DNA of 23,788 bases from Phaeoceros laevis (Eukaryota > Anthocerotophyta > Anthocerotopsida > Notothyladales), in contig JBNGIQ010003951.1 in the NCBI GenBank assembly GCA_049999765.1, positions 1 through 23,788 on the forward strand, given 5' to 3'. Under the pieces are notes generated by a model that ran no database searches, was not told where the DNA came from, and was given only the letters and a program-made list of their open reading frames with translations. Shown one piece after another: positions 12,201 to 21,046 of the stretch. Both the position numbers and the translations under genes were made by a program. Each line of letters opens with the position of its first letter. Positions within the stretch are counted from its first letter, which is position 1.

Positions 12201-13185
12201 TTAGAAGAAGTAGACCGCAGAGAGTATATCCTCGGCAAAGGTACCACTGGAACAGAATCCACACGTGTCGGAGCTGGAGGTGGGCGCCGAGGAGGAGGGC
12301 CTGACAGCTGTGGATTGGTGACCAGGAAATACACTTGTGCAAATCCTGAACCTGCCTGTCAATTTGAAACCATGGCTCACAATGGCGGAATCATTGTAAA
12401 GACAACAGCAACAACGTAGCCCAACAGAAGTCAACGCATTTGTTGTTCTGGTAGGTATTTTACCGTGGGAGGTAGGTCTAGGTCACTGTGATACTGCTTT
12501 ATAGCTTCAGAAAGGTCCAAGCTTCCACCTGCCCAGCATTTAAAGACATTGATCTGTCAAACTTTGACATGCAAAGCAATGACGAAGGGGCTCCTTTCAC
12601 CGTGGCATGGACTTGAAGTACAAGGATCTTTGGTAGAATGCAGCACAGGTGCTAGAAGAAATAGCAATACAACACGCTGAAAGTAACAAGATGTGCCTAC
12701 TCCCCAAAACACCTAGCGAGAAATTCTGTATATGAACAGTGGAACTGATGTTGATTTCTTCCTTCTTGCCAACAGGAAGGGGCACGCATGCACCTAAAGA
12801 GGCTACCCGAAAGAATGAACATACTTTTTTTGGCCTGATCAAGAACATGGTCAACACTGATCTGATCCAGGTCAACCTCGTCAAGAGAAACCGCACCAGG
12901 AGGCATCACGACTTTCTTGAGGACACTGGCGGAAAGGAGGAAACTTAGCAGCTCCCTCCTGTCCCGGCGGTACCGCTGCAAGAGCTCGATCTCTGTGAGC
13001 CTGCAAAATGAGATGAAACATGCTCATGAGCCAAAAAATAATCTGGAGAACCCCAGCACAAACACCCAGTCCACCAGTTCTCCGAGAGTGCCAGACGTCC
13101 ATCTGTTGACAAACATGTTTCCCTTCCGCTCAACTGAACAACAATAACAGCAGTACCGAGCCATCGGTGGCTCGGTACTGCTCAT
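6277..13185 (-). CDS. PATROL1-like MUN-domain (DUF810, Munc13-homology) protein, 26 coding exons
   Basis: Exons: 13185-13157, 13000-12825, 12528-12464, 12355-12067, 11803-11737, 11603-11432, 11264-11097, 10991-10881, 10669-10490, 10242-10141, 10030-9767, 9570-9490, 9345-9253, 9147-8962, 8846-8688, 8603-8511, 8426-8355, 8261-8144, 8048-7870, 7770-7671, 7484-7347, 7263-7157, 7048-6971, 6877-6782, 6666-6571, 6456-6277; 1132 aa, close to the ~1100 aa of Arabidopsis PATROL1. Landmarks: LLQRYRRDRRELLSF and VVMPPGAVSLDEVDLDQ near the N-terminus; a Pro-rich then acidic linker (~95-170); ETAYEVLLVSVGAAGG; GKRMDTLLVPLELLC (~288-302); GEVCHWADGYHLNVRLYEKL; HSPVKYVLTGEGGLL; MUN-like C-terminal half with LIPPVPSLTR, CVRLNTLHYIL, ICEFTGTKIIFWD, DGLLRVLLDGG and the ending FLKKQYKMPS. 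The family tethers secretory vesicles and in Arabidopsis guard cells delivers the AHA1 proton pump to the plasma membrane. Exons 1, 9 (start) and 23 (end) are the least certain. Confidence 0.93.
7264..7346 (-). other. Probable GC-AG intron 21 of the PATROL1-like gene (83 nt)
   Basis: The exon ends TTCACAG and the intron starts gcaata; the acceptor is tgtgcag. Joining here restores the family motif EFTGTKIIFW in frame. The nearest GT donor four bases downstream would give TGNSTK, adding a residue that the family lacks. Confidence 0.65.
10667..10690 (-). other. Ambiguous 3' splice region of PATROL1-like exon 9 (NAGNAG)
   Basis: The preceding exon ends in phase 0 at a strong donor (GTGGAG, then gtaaga). 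The best-looking acceptor (acctgcag, exon from 10686) would break phase. The in-phase choice is cacag, with the exon from 10669, immediately followed by another CAG (exon from 10666). The two choices differ by one glutamine. Confidence 0.5.
11265..11431 (-). other. Probable GC-AG intron 6 of the PATROL1-like gene (167 nt)
   Basis: The exon ends CAGTTAGAG and the intron starts gcaagt, an exact match to the AG/GCAAGT form typical of GC donors. The acceptor is gatccag. The join gives MRTQLE then ISEATD, as in the plant family. A GT three bases on would be out of phase. Confidence 0.78.
13149..13182. promoter_or_regulatory. Perfect 15-bp-arm hairpin spanning the inferred PATROL1 start and first donor
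   Basis: The arms agcagtaccgagcca (13149-13163) and tggctcggtactgct (13168-13182) are exact reverse complements, separated by four bases. On the minus strand the inferred start codon (13185-13183) directly precedes the stem. The inferred first 5' splice site (GT at 13156-13155) lies inside the distal arm. A transcript could fold both signals into a stable stem. Confidence 0.7.
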
Positions 13186-14866
13186 CTGGATCGACTGACA
13201 TCTTTGACAGAGGATAAAACTGGCAACTTCCATACACACGGTCCAGAAGCAGGTTGGAATTGGCACAGCCGACTGCAGCATTGCCGCAAGCTCTTGACTT
13301 CAATTGCAACCATCTGCCGATTCCATACCAAAATACGGCAAAGAAGCCAGACACGCTCCCTAAAGCACTAGATCCATCAGTCACTGACTGCAACCACTAT
13401 GCCCCTACACTGCCGGCTAGCTGAGTAGGCCATACCCCTCCATGCTGCTCCTGCCACGCCACACGCTTATTCTAAAATCCTCAAATTGCAGCCTTCCTGC
13501 GTCCCCAGCCTTTCAGGCATCGCCACCTCAATTAGCGAGCACCCGAGCCGCTGCATGCCCTGCAGCGGGGACCTGTAAACTGAAATCTGCGCTGCAGTAG
13601 AGGAAATGATTGCCGCTGCGAACTTAATTCTCCACGGAACCAGCGACTTCTGGAAGAGACCGACCAGGCCCGGTCACCATGGCTGGCCCGCAGGTCGCAC
13701 AATGCGGCTCACATAGCTCGGGAAGCAATTAGAGCCCGCCCGGACAATCAGGTGTCCGCGAAGGTACAGCTCGGCTGCAAGCAAGAAGGACACTCCCGTC
13801 CCGGTGGGAGGTGCCAGCAGATGAGGATGACAGGCCGGACTGGTCCGGGCAACGTCTGAGCAGGTCCGGGCTGGCGAGTAAGTATTGCGAGTAGAATATC
13901 ACAGCCCCTTGCCTGGTGGGCGTCATCACCGGACCGGGCGGTCACGCCGTCCCCCGGAACTGACCGCAGGTCACGACTCGTGCGCTACTGTCATCCGGAC
14001 AAGAATATGACAACCAGGCTAGGACCAGTGGGGAAGGGGAGGGCAATCCCCCTTCTCAACGTTACTTCACTGATGATCGATCACATACGGATGCCTTACT
14101 TTTCGACGTTCATCACTCGGATTCTGCCTCGGTTGCGTGTGGACAACGTACCCACGGTCGTCGGCAGCGGCAGATGTTTTGTGCTCCCAGCCTTGCATCT
14201 TCTTGAAACAGGGCTATGGTGTCACCATCCAAGCAGTGGCTGTTAGGGTCAATGAAGAAGAAGCCGCTACCACGTCAACCTCCACCAACGCTCTTCTGAA
14301 AGGTACTGTTGCTGCTGTGACAGAAATGCTGAGGCACATCAAAATGCCAGCCATCTCTCAAGCTTGCTTCACGTGTGGGTGAATGTGGAAAGCAAGACGC
14401 CAGTCAAGATGTAGTCACTACAGTGACAACAGGTGGTAGAATGGGCGCATCAACTCATGAGATACTAATTCGTTGCCTCCTTCAGAGATATGTAATAGCA
14501 ATCAGCGACTTCGAGACAGTTGAAATGGTACCCATCACTGCTGGGATACCGAGTACTGACCTTCGTACCAGCAGGATCACACCAACACTTGGGTGGAGCG
14601 TTGCTGTCAGACGGCGACGGTCTTCGTGTACAGGATAGCATCCACCAGTCCCGTCAATCTGCTTGGCAACTATCTCCAGCTACCTCCCCAGGCTGCGCTT
14701 CACTATCCATGGTCGATGTAGAGGTAACCTAACTATATTTTACAAGATGAGGACCACCCGGTGTAACAAGAAAGAGCCACCTGTTTATCCACTGTTGGCT
14801 GGAAAACGGGCGCAGCCTGACCATATGGTGCCCATCATAGTGAAATGTGTCCCTCTGCTCCATGGA
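13186..14866. other. Spacer between MOB1 stop and PATROL1-like start
   Basis: Both flanking genes read leftward, so this 1.68 kb should contain the MOB1 3' UTR (right part) and the PATROL1-like promoter and 5' UTR (left part). About 13,600-13,980 is GC-rich with repeated gg-tccggg words (gactggtccggg, gcaggtccgggctgg), consistent with a promoter-proximal island. An open frame on the + strand at about 14,137-14,382 reads smoothly (for example NEEEAATTSTSTNALL) but matches no family I know and lies antisense to the two neighbours. I do not call it a gene. Confidence 0.5.
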
Positions 14867-16200
14867 TCAGTAAGGAAGGAAAATCGAATCGATGAGCTCT
14901 TGCAACGGTGCCAGCTCCTTCTTGTCAATCAAGTTGAACTCCTGCGATGAACAGGCATGATCGTCACACACGGAAGTTCACAAGGATCGACAACAAGACC
15001 TCAAAATCATCGTGAAACGCTTCCTCACGTTGGTGAAAAGAATGAAGTGTTTGAAGCATGTGTTCAAATGTGCCTCCTCCTTAAGGCTCACAATCTTCTG
15101 GAAGTGAGAGTGGTATATGTGCGCATACACCCGAAACAATCGCTTGAAGATAGTTTTCACCACCTCCCGAAAGTTTGCAGGGAAGGGAGCCCCTAAATCA
15201 TGACCACAGATCAGCCACGATATCGAGTAAGCTTTGCAACGCAAGAATTATTCAATGGACGAACCAATTTTCTGAGGAAAAATAGCCTCGGTGTCAAGCT
15301 GGCCTTCAATCCAATCCATTAGATATTCAACGTATTTTGTTGCCGACACCTCTATGGGCTTCTTGATTTGCACGCCGTCAGCCCATCTGTACTCATATCT
15401 GCAACAAGAACCAAGTTTGCCACCGAAAGCAGGCATTGATTTGTGCTCTGCGCAGAATCTTGCAAATGCCATCTTCAAGGCTAGACAGAGAACCGGAAAC
15501 AAACTCACTTGGGACCAGCAGACATGGTCGGACACCTTTCTGGGGTACAGAATTCCGTCAGTGTTCCAAAAAGAAGGTTCACCTGGTTGAAAAAATCAAC
15601 CGCTGCAACCACCAGCAATATCACTGCTCTTAAAACCAGCCGTGTTGTGGTTGAAAATACCGGCCGTCGCCATAAAGGATACTACAGCACTCGAGGCACT
15701 AGACATAGCAAAAATACGGCTAGCCAGCTTCACAGCTTCAAAATCACTCTGAGCAGGAAATGCAAAGCATACTGTTTACAGCCAGCCATTCCTGAAGGTC
15801 CTCTCCTGGCGGAAGCCGGACGGCTTCTCTCAAATTGCCACTGCCAAGAGTAGCATCGATGTGCTTCCGAAGCTGTGCTCCCTGAGCAGAAACGACACCA
15901 ACGGGTTGTTCGGATCCTCAGACTACAACGCTTGCAACATTGACTACAATCACTCTTGAAGAAAACAGCTATGGAGAAAACACGAGGCCGCACTCCTAAA
16001 GGACCGAAAACTGACCTTGCTTCCCGAGGGAGTACTCTTTTTCGGCCGAAAAGTCCGTTGATTCCTGCAAAAGATGAACAACTCCATGAGCTTGGCTGCG
16101 CCTGCGTGCTACAATTCCGTACACACCAGCAACCCTTGGCCCTTGACCAAATAGGAACCTGACACAGAAGTGCAGACCTGCCCAGCCCAAAGAGGCTCAT
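14867..16200 (-). CDS. MOB1: MOB1 kinase-activator protein, 7 exons
   Basis: Exons: 16200-16178, 16064-16016, 15881-15773, 15602-15509, 15398-15265, 15192-15029, 14941-14867 (TGA); 215 aa, the normal MOB1 length. The protein starts [18 protein letters not shown], then [56 protein letters not shown] and ends near [17 protein letters not shown]. The four zinc ligands of MOB1 fall at C79, C84, H161 and H166, the same numbers as in human MOB1A. MOB1 binds and activates NDR/LATS-type kinases in Hippo/mitotic-exit signalling; in plants it affects cell division and growth. All introns are GT-AG, 72-170 nt. Exon 1 carries only the first seven codons plus two bases. The start codon is 422 bp from that of the divergent CDC123 gene. 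Confidence 0.95.
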
Positions 16201-16622
16201 TGCTCGAAATGCAGCCGTGTCGACAAGCTGTTGATCCCCAATTCCGCACTGGAAGGATGGTCAGCGCACAAGTCAAGCCCTACACCTCCCAGCCTCCTGT
16301 CAAAGTCTTCGTCATACGCAGTCCCCCGCCGAGCTGGGCCACCGGGGCCTGTTTCTCGTCATGGCAGGAGCGGAGGTATCCAGACCAATCGATGCACCGG
16401 CAAATACGCGCCCCTGACGATAGCAATGCTGTCGGGTTGCGTACGCGGTAAGGTCACTGTTGCCTTCCGCTGCGGGAGACGGAGCGAGTTACCAGCCTCC
16501 AGCCGTCAAATGAGGAAGTCTACTAGAGTCTACAACGGTTTATGTGAACTTGTGAACTTCACTTCCGAGGGGAATATGACCCCTCCACTCGGTTTGCGTG
16601 AATTGTCTCGCCATCAGGTGCG
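16201..16622. promoter_or_regulatory. Divergent (head-to-head) promoter region of MOB1 and CDC123
   Basis: These 422 bases lie between the outward-facing MOB1 and CDC123 start codons and must house both 5' UTRs and core promoters. The CDC123 side carries nested upstream start codons (see next entry). A possible 5' UTR intron on the + strand runs from a gtaagg donor at about 16449 to a ccatcag acceptor at about 16618; nothing proves it is used. Confidence 0.55.
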
Positions 16623-16626
16623 ATGA
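16426..16626 (+). promoter_or_regulatory. Candidate upstream ORF(s) overlapping the CDC123 start codon
   Basis: At least three in-frame ATGs, the first at 16426 (66 codons) and the last at 16576 (16 codons, MTPPLGLRELSRHQVR), share one stop. That TGA (16624-16626) overlaps the CDC123 ATG (16623-16625) as ATGA. The product resembles nothing. If the transcript includes these starts, they would repress CDC123 or feed reinitiation. The mRNA start is unknown, and a 5' UTR intron could remove them. Confidence 0.4.
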
Positions 16627-17765
16627 GGGAGGCGGATGTGCTGCGGTGCCAGATTCAGGAGTGGTACCCACGGTTCCGACAGGCGTCCACCAAGACCTCT
16701 CTGGTGGCTCTGCCAGAGGAATTCGTCTCCTACCTGCTGGCAGATGGAGTGTTTTTGCCGCGATCAAGTGAGGCTATGCCTTCCCGCACTGTAGTCACCT
16801 GTCCAGAGCTCCAGGCAGAGGATTACCACCACTGGGATGAGGAAGACGAGGAGCAGGACGAGCCGAAGGTGCCAGCCTTCCCGGAGTTGGAGAGGGAAGT
16901 GGCCGCCTGCATTGAGAAGCTGGGAGGCGAAGTCTTCCCTAAACTCAACTGGAGCTCACCTAGAGACTCTGCCTGGATCAGTACCACTGGGACTTTGAAG
17001 TGCAAAAATCTAGGTGAGATTTGCCTCCTTCTCAAGGCTTCCGACAGCATCGTCTACGACCTGAAACATGCGCTGGAAGAATGCGAGGATAATACCCTGG
17101 GCAGGCCACCGACCTTCTACCTCGCTCTGAGGAAGTGGTATGATTTGAGACCGGAGATGGAGTTCCGAGGGTTTGTGAGAGGCGGGCTCCTGGTCGGGGT
17201 GTCCCAGAGGGAGATCACGGGCTTTTATCCATCCGTCGTAGAGGAGGAGGAGGAATTGCTGGCTGCCGTGGCCGACTTTTTCCATGACGTGTTGCGCGGC
17301 AATTTTGAGGCTGATGATTACACCTTCGATTGCTACGTGCTCAAGGATATGAGAGTGAAGTTGATAGACTTCAATCCTTGGGCAGGACCGACGCTGCCTT
17401 TGCTCTTTGAATGGGAAGAGCTTGAGGAGACCTATCAGGAAGCTTCAAGGGCGGCAGGTGCCCCGCAGAGATCAGTTGAATCAGGAGAGGGAAGTCCGAG
17501 TGGGGCTGTGGAGGGAGTTAGGGATATGGAACAGCATATGCATGGGTTGAAACTAGGACAGGATGCCACACACTTAAATAGGACTTGGTGCACTGACTTT
17601 AGAATTGTAAAGAGCGAGGGACTTGTTCAGCCCGGTGTAAGATCTTGTGTCGGCGTCCCTTTTGATTTTGTTGAAACTGGACCTGGCAGTGCTTTTGGTG
17701 ACTTTTTGCAGAGGGTCGAGTTTGAGAGTAAGCAGAATGGTGAAGATGCAGGTGCTGGTGGTTAA
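16623..17765 (+). CDS. CDC123: CDC123 (D123) family eIF2 assembly chaperone, intronless
   Basis: A single 380-residue frame. The ATG is the first after an in-frame TGA about 24 bases upstream. Family motifs appear in order: FPKLNWSSPRDSAWI (105-119), LRKWYDLRPEMEFRGFVR (169-186), GVSQREITGFYPSV (192-205), YTFDCYV (233-239) and VKLIDFNPWAGPTLPLLFEW (245-264). They end with the conserved tail QPGVR, VPFDFVETGPGSA (336-357). CDC123 is an ATP-grasp-like protein that joins eIF2 gamma to eIF2 alpha, needed for translation initiation and the cell cycle. D249 and N251 of the DFNP motif fit the metal/ATP site. Residues 270-325 form a variable Gly/Ser/Glu insert. An acidic stretch at 72-82 (DEEDEEQDEP) is also typical. 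It is the only intron-free gene here, among neighbours with 6-26 exons. This could reflect an old retrocopy or simple intron loss. Its 3' end faces the ABC transporter gene. Confidence 0.95.
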   Translation: MREADVLRCQIQEWYPRFRQASTKTSLVALPEEFVSYLLADGVFLPRSSEAMPSRTVVTCPELQAEDYHHWDEEDEEQDEPKVPAFPELEREVAACIEKLGGEVFPKLNWSSPRDSAWISTTGTLKCKNLGEICLLLKASDSIVYDLKHALEECEDNTLGRPPTFYLALRKWYDLRPEMEFRGFVRGGLLVGVSQREITGFYPSVVEEEEELLAAVADFFHDVLRGNFEADDYTFDCYVLKDMRVKLIDFNPWAGPTLPLLFEWEELEETYQEASRAAGAPQRSVESGEGSPSGAVEGVRDMEQHMHGLKLGQDATHLNRTWCTDFRIVKSEGLVQPGVRSCVGVPFDFVETGPGSAFGDFLQRVEFESKQNGEDAGAGG

Positions 17766-18102
17766 GAAGCAAGAAGAGCATTTACACTGCATCTGCTTGA
17801 AGGTCCTGGACGTCAACGCTTACATTCTTGGTGACATAGTCTAGCAATACCCAGATTTTCAATACCCAGAAAATCTGAGGATCAGTACATGCACTCTCGG
17901 ACTATGAACTGATAGACTAGAGAAACTTTTGAAGAGCTTTGTCGCAGTCTAGTGGATTTTTCGTCTGTCAACAATTCACAAATGGCTGCTCCACGAGAAC
18001 CGGACTGGTCCTCAAGCTGCTGTTGCAGCCGGTTATGGAATTATAAATGAATTCGACACAAGTTGGCACAAGTTACCTGTACAGTTGGCCATAACCCTTT
18101 TG
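17766..18102. other. Convergent 3' intergenic region with small hairpin and repeat
   Basis: These 337 bases separate the CDC123 stop (+) from the ABC transporter stop (-). At 17845-17877 the word caatacccaga occurs twice (17845-17855, 17860-17870), interlocked with an inverted repeat, cagatttt at 17852-17859 and aaaatctg at 17870-17877. This would make a weak stem in the CDC123 3' UTR. No gene is evident. Confidence 0.55.
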
Positions 18103-21046
18103 TTAGCCAGTAAGTGTTTGAGCTGATGGCGGGGCATTAGGCCCAGTAAATTCTTGTCTAGTGTACAATGAGGCATAGCGGCCGCCATGAGCGAGTAGAG
18201 AACAATGGGTCCCCTCTTCAATGAGCCGGCCAGCATCAAGCACGACGATTCTATCGGCTCTCTGAACAGTTTCAAGTCTATGAGCAATCACAAAGACCTG
18301 GCAGCAAGGCAACGGCTGTGAGCAAACGAGGTTTTCCGCTTTTGTCCTACGAATTGAAGCATTTTGCAGCTATTCGTGTAAAGAAGCTGAACTTACTGTG
18401 CGGTCTACCATCAGCCGGTCCAACGCTTCTCGAACAAGTTTCTCAGAATGGTTGTCCAGCGCTGAAGTTGCTTCATCCAAAATCAAAATGGACGCTTCCT
18501 GATAAACAGCTCTTGCTATTGCCAGCCTTTGCCGCTGCCCTCCACTCAAGGAAGAACCACGATCACCAAGGTTGGTGCGGTACCCATCAGGGAGCTTGTT
18601 GATGAATTCATCGGCATTGGCTAGTTCTGCTGCTTTTTCCACCCGTTGCATATCCACATCGCCCGACAGATCACCGTACGCAATGTTTTCAGCTACCGAG
18701 CCAGTAAAGAGAGCCTGGAATTATGAGCATAAACTCAGCTTCAGTCATGACCAAGTCTTCATATTGTCTGTGACAGGGTATACTTCGCAGCAAACCTCAT
18801 GTACTAACCGTTTCTTGCGGGACAATTGCCACCTGTTGCCGCAAGCTCTTCAGACTGACCTCCCTGATGTCATGCCCATCTATTTCAATGTGACCTGCGA
18901 AGGGCAGATACGCACTCCATGTGAGAGTTAAGAACATAACCTCGTGATGGACGGATGTCCACGAGTTTTAGTCAGCTTACCTTGGAGCGGATCATACAAG
19001 CGAAGAAGCAACTTTGCAAGAGTGGTCTTGCCTCCTCCAGAAGGACCAACCAAAGCGATTGTCTCCCCAGCAGCGACATTCAAACTTAAGTTAGTGATAG
19101 CTCTCGTTGATCTGTCACTATACCCAAATGTTACGCTCGAAAATTTCACATTTCCAGCCACATTTTTCAAGCTTGAAGCACCTTCTTTTTCCAAAACCTG
19201 CGAGACAGCGATCCCTATTAATTCTTATTTGTCCCATTTTCAAAAAAGTCAATACACTTGAGGCAAGCGACAAGCCAATACATGCCTTGGTGGAGACAGA
19301 TGTCAGGTCAAATAATCTTTCAATGGATGGCTCTCCTTGCTTCATGTCATTGTATGCCTTGCCTATTGCCTGCATGCAAAGGGATCAGATCATGTTACAC
19401 CTTGACCACCCAAGCATACACGACAAGATTACCGCAGAAGGGAATCCGTGCATATGTACCTGGAGAGGCTCTACCAAGAGAACCATTGAAGTGATGAAGG
19501 AAACCATGCCCTTCCCATCAAAGCAACCACACGAGATTGCCCATGTCCCCACCCCAAACAAAACAGTCGTGGTAGCTGCATAAACTGCAGTAATGACTTC
19601 AGGCGTTAGAGCTTTCATCTTCCTCTTGTTAAGGTGTGCTGTGCAGTCAGCAACTGCTAGTCTGTCGAAACGATGTAGCTCGAATGGTTCGGCAGCACGT
19701 GATTTGACTACAAACATAGATGGTAGCACCTGCTCAAAGGCAAATCCCATGTTAGGCTTAGAGTAACAAGCAAGCGGGTAACAAGCAAGCGGGTAACTAA
19801 GGCTACATCCAGAAAACACTCTTGTCAAATTAAAAGGATTTGCCCTGAACAAACGACACAAGTACCTCATTCAGATAGGCTGAAAGTCCAGCTGTGCTGT
19901 CCTGCCCCTTTCTGGATAGTCGTCTCACCCGTTCGCCTAGTGTGGCTATGGCTAGTGACATACAAGGGATAACCTGTACAAGCATTGGACACAGAATCAG
20001 CCACTGAGCTTATCCTTACAGCTCAGGCGCACTACTTTGATGAACGGTTGTTAAGCAGTGGAGAGGCCTACCGAAACAGTGGCAATGGTAAGAAGAGGGC
20101 TCAACATAAGCATACGGCTGCCCATTGCTACCAGCTGAAATAGACTCGGGACCAACAGCTGCAAATGCCATGACAAGGCTCAGAAGAGTAACAAGAGTAA
20201 CTTGCCAGCTCAGATGATGTTAATACAAGGAGAACTAACATGGAGGAGAGCATAAATGGTGTCGCCTGTATCCTCAGCCTCAGATGTAATCCTGTAGGCA
20301 ATGTCACCAGATGGAGTGCCTTTCAGGCCCTCAAAGTATCCTAAGTCCCTATTGAGGACTTTCTCAAAAACATGGTGCCTAATCTTATAAGTGGCCTTCA
20401 GCGCTGCCTCCCACAGCAAAGCCTGCTGCCAGTATTGAGCAACTGATCTCACAGCCACCAAGAACAGAACCCAGAGAGCCTTCTTTCCCAGATTTGGCAA
20501 ATCTCCTAGAGCTAGAAGGTTGGACAATTCTCCCACCTGGGGAACAAATAAAAATAGCGCCCCCACAGCGATAGAGGTGCAGATCCAGGCTTTGAGGATG
20601 AGAGGCAACTGAGGTAGAAGAAACGGGCTGATTTTCGGGTACGTCTTGCTTAGTGGTAGAGCTTCCGTCCATAGGTGAAGCTTTTCTTGAGCTTCCTTGC
20701 TGAAAGTGGTCTCTGCCTGGTGAGATATAGGCAGTTCTGCACTCAAAGCTGCCCGGAGCCTTCCAGACCTGCTTCTACGAGCTCCTACTCCCAACACCCC
20801 GCCTAGAATGTCATGCCGCCTGAATCCTGATCCTTTACACAAGCACCAATTTATCTCTGGGGGTGTAACCCTCGCCTCATTGGAGTAGCCATAGGAATCC
20901 CACGCCTGCTCCAGCTGATGCAACCTGTTCATAGACTTCGCCCTGAGCACTCGCTGACTTGCGATTCTTGAGCGATATCGGACCACAGGATCATTAAAAC
21001 TCAGAAGAGCCCTGGCATAGGCATGCGCATTCATGGCTTCCACCAT
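18103..21046 (-). CDS. ABCB29-like ABC half-transporter, probably plastid-targeted, 9 exons
   Basis: Exons: 21046-20240, 20158-20072, 19973-19866, 19729-19460, 19369-19286, 19197-18981, 18894-18809, 18714-18397, 18297-18103 (TAA); 723 aa. Residues 1-140 form a long extension rich in Arg, Ser and Ala in its first half, suggesting a transit peptide. Membrane segments begin at about 150-172 and 190-210, followed by [34 protein letters not shown] (245-259), [13 protein letters not shown] and [19 protein letters not shown], all in the order seen in plant ABCB29. The ATPase domain is intact: Walker [10 protein letters not shown] (503-511), Q-loop VPQET (Q551), signature LSGGQ (609-613), Walker B ILILDE (629-634) and H-loop H665 in [10 protein letters not shown] half-transporter must dimerise. 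The substrate of the ABCB29 group is not known to me. Intron 5 appears to be GC-AG. The first in-frame ATG was used; a TTG six codons earlier is not. Confidence 0.92.
19198..19285 (-). other. Probable GC-AG intron 5 of the ABCB29-like gene (88 nt)
   Basis: The exon ends TCCACCAAG, the intron begins gcatgt and the acceptor is tctcgcag. The join gives SVSTK then VLEKEG, the same spacing as in plant relatives. An in-phase GT four codons upstream (tct/gtctcc) is a poor donor and would delete four residues, so it remains a possible alternative. Confidence 0.6.
19763..19797. repeat. 15-bp tandem duplication in intron 3 of the ABCB29-like gene
   Basis: The unit gtaacaagcaagcgg is present at 19763-19777 and 19778-19792, followed by gtaac (19793-19797). 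The copies are identical, so the duplication is recent. It lies inside an intron and leaves the coding sequence untouched. Confidence 0.85.

Noticed and set aside
15730-16200. Single 156-codon frame starting at the MOB1 ATG
   Set aside because: It reads through two MOB1 introns and loses family resemblance after seven codons; the spliced model restores a full MOB1 with all four zinc ligands.
16231-16626. 131-codon frame upstream of CDC123 as a separate gene
   Set aside because: It begins at TTG and has no family resemblance; only its ATG-initiated part is worth considering, as an upstream ORF.
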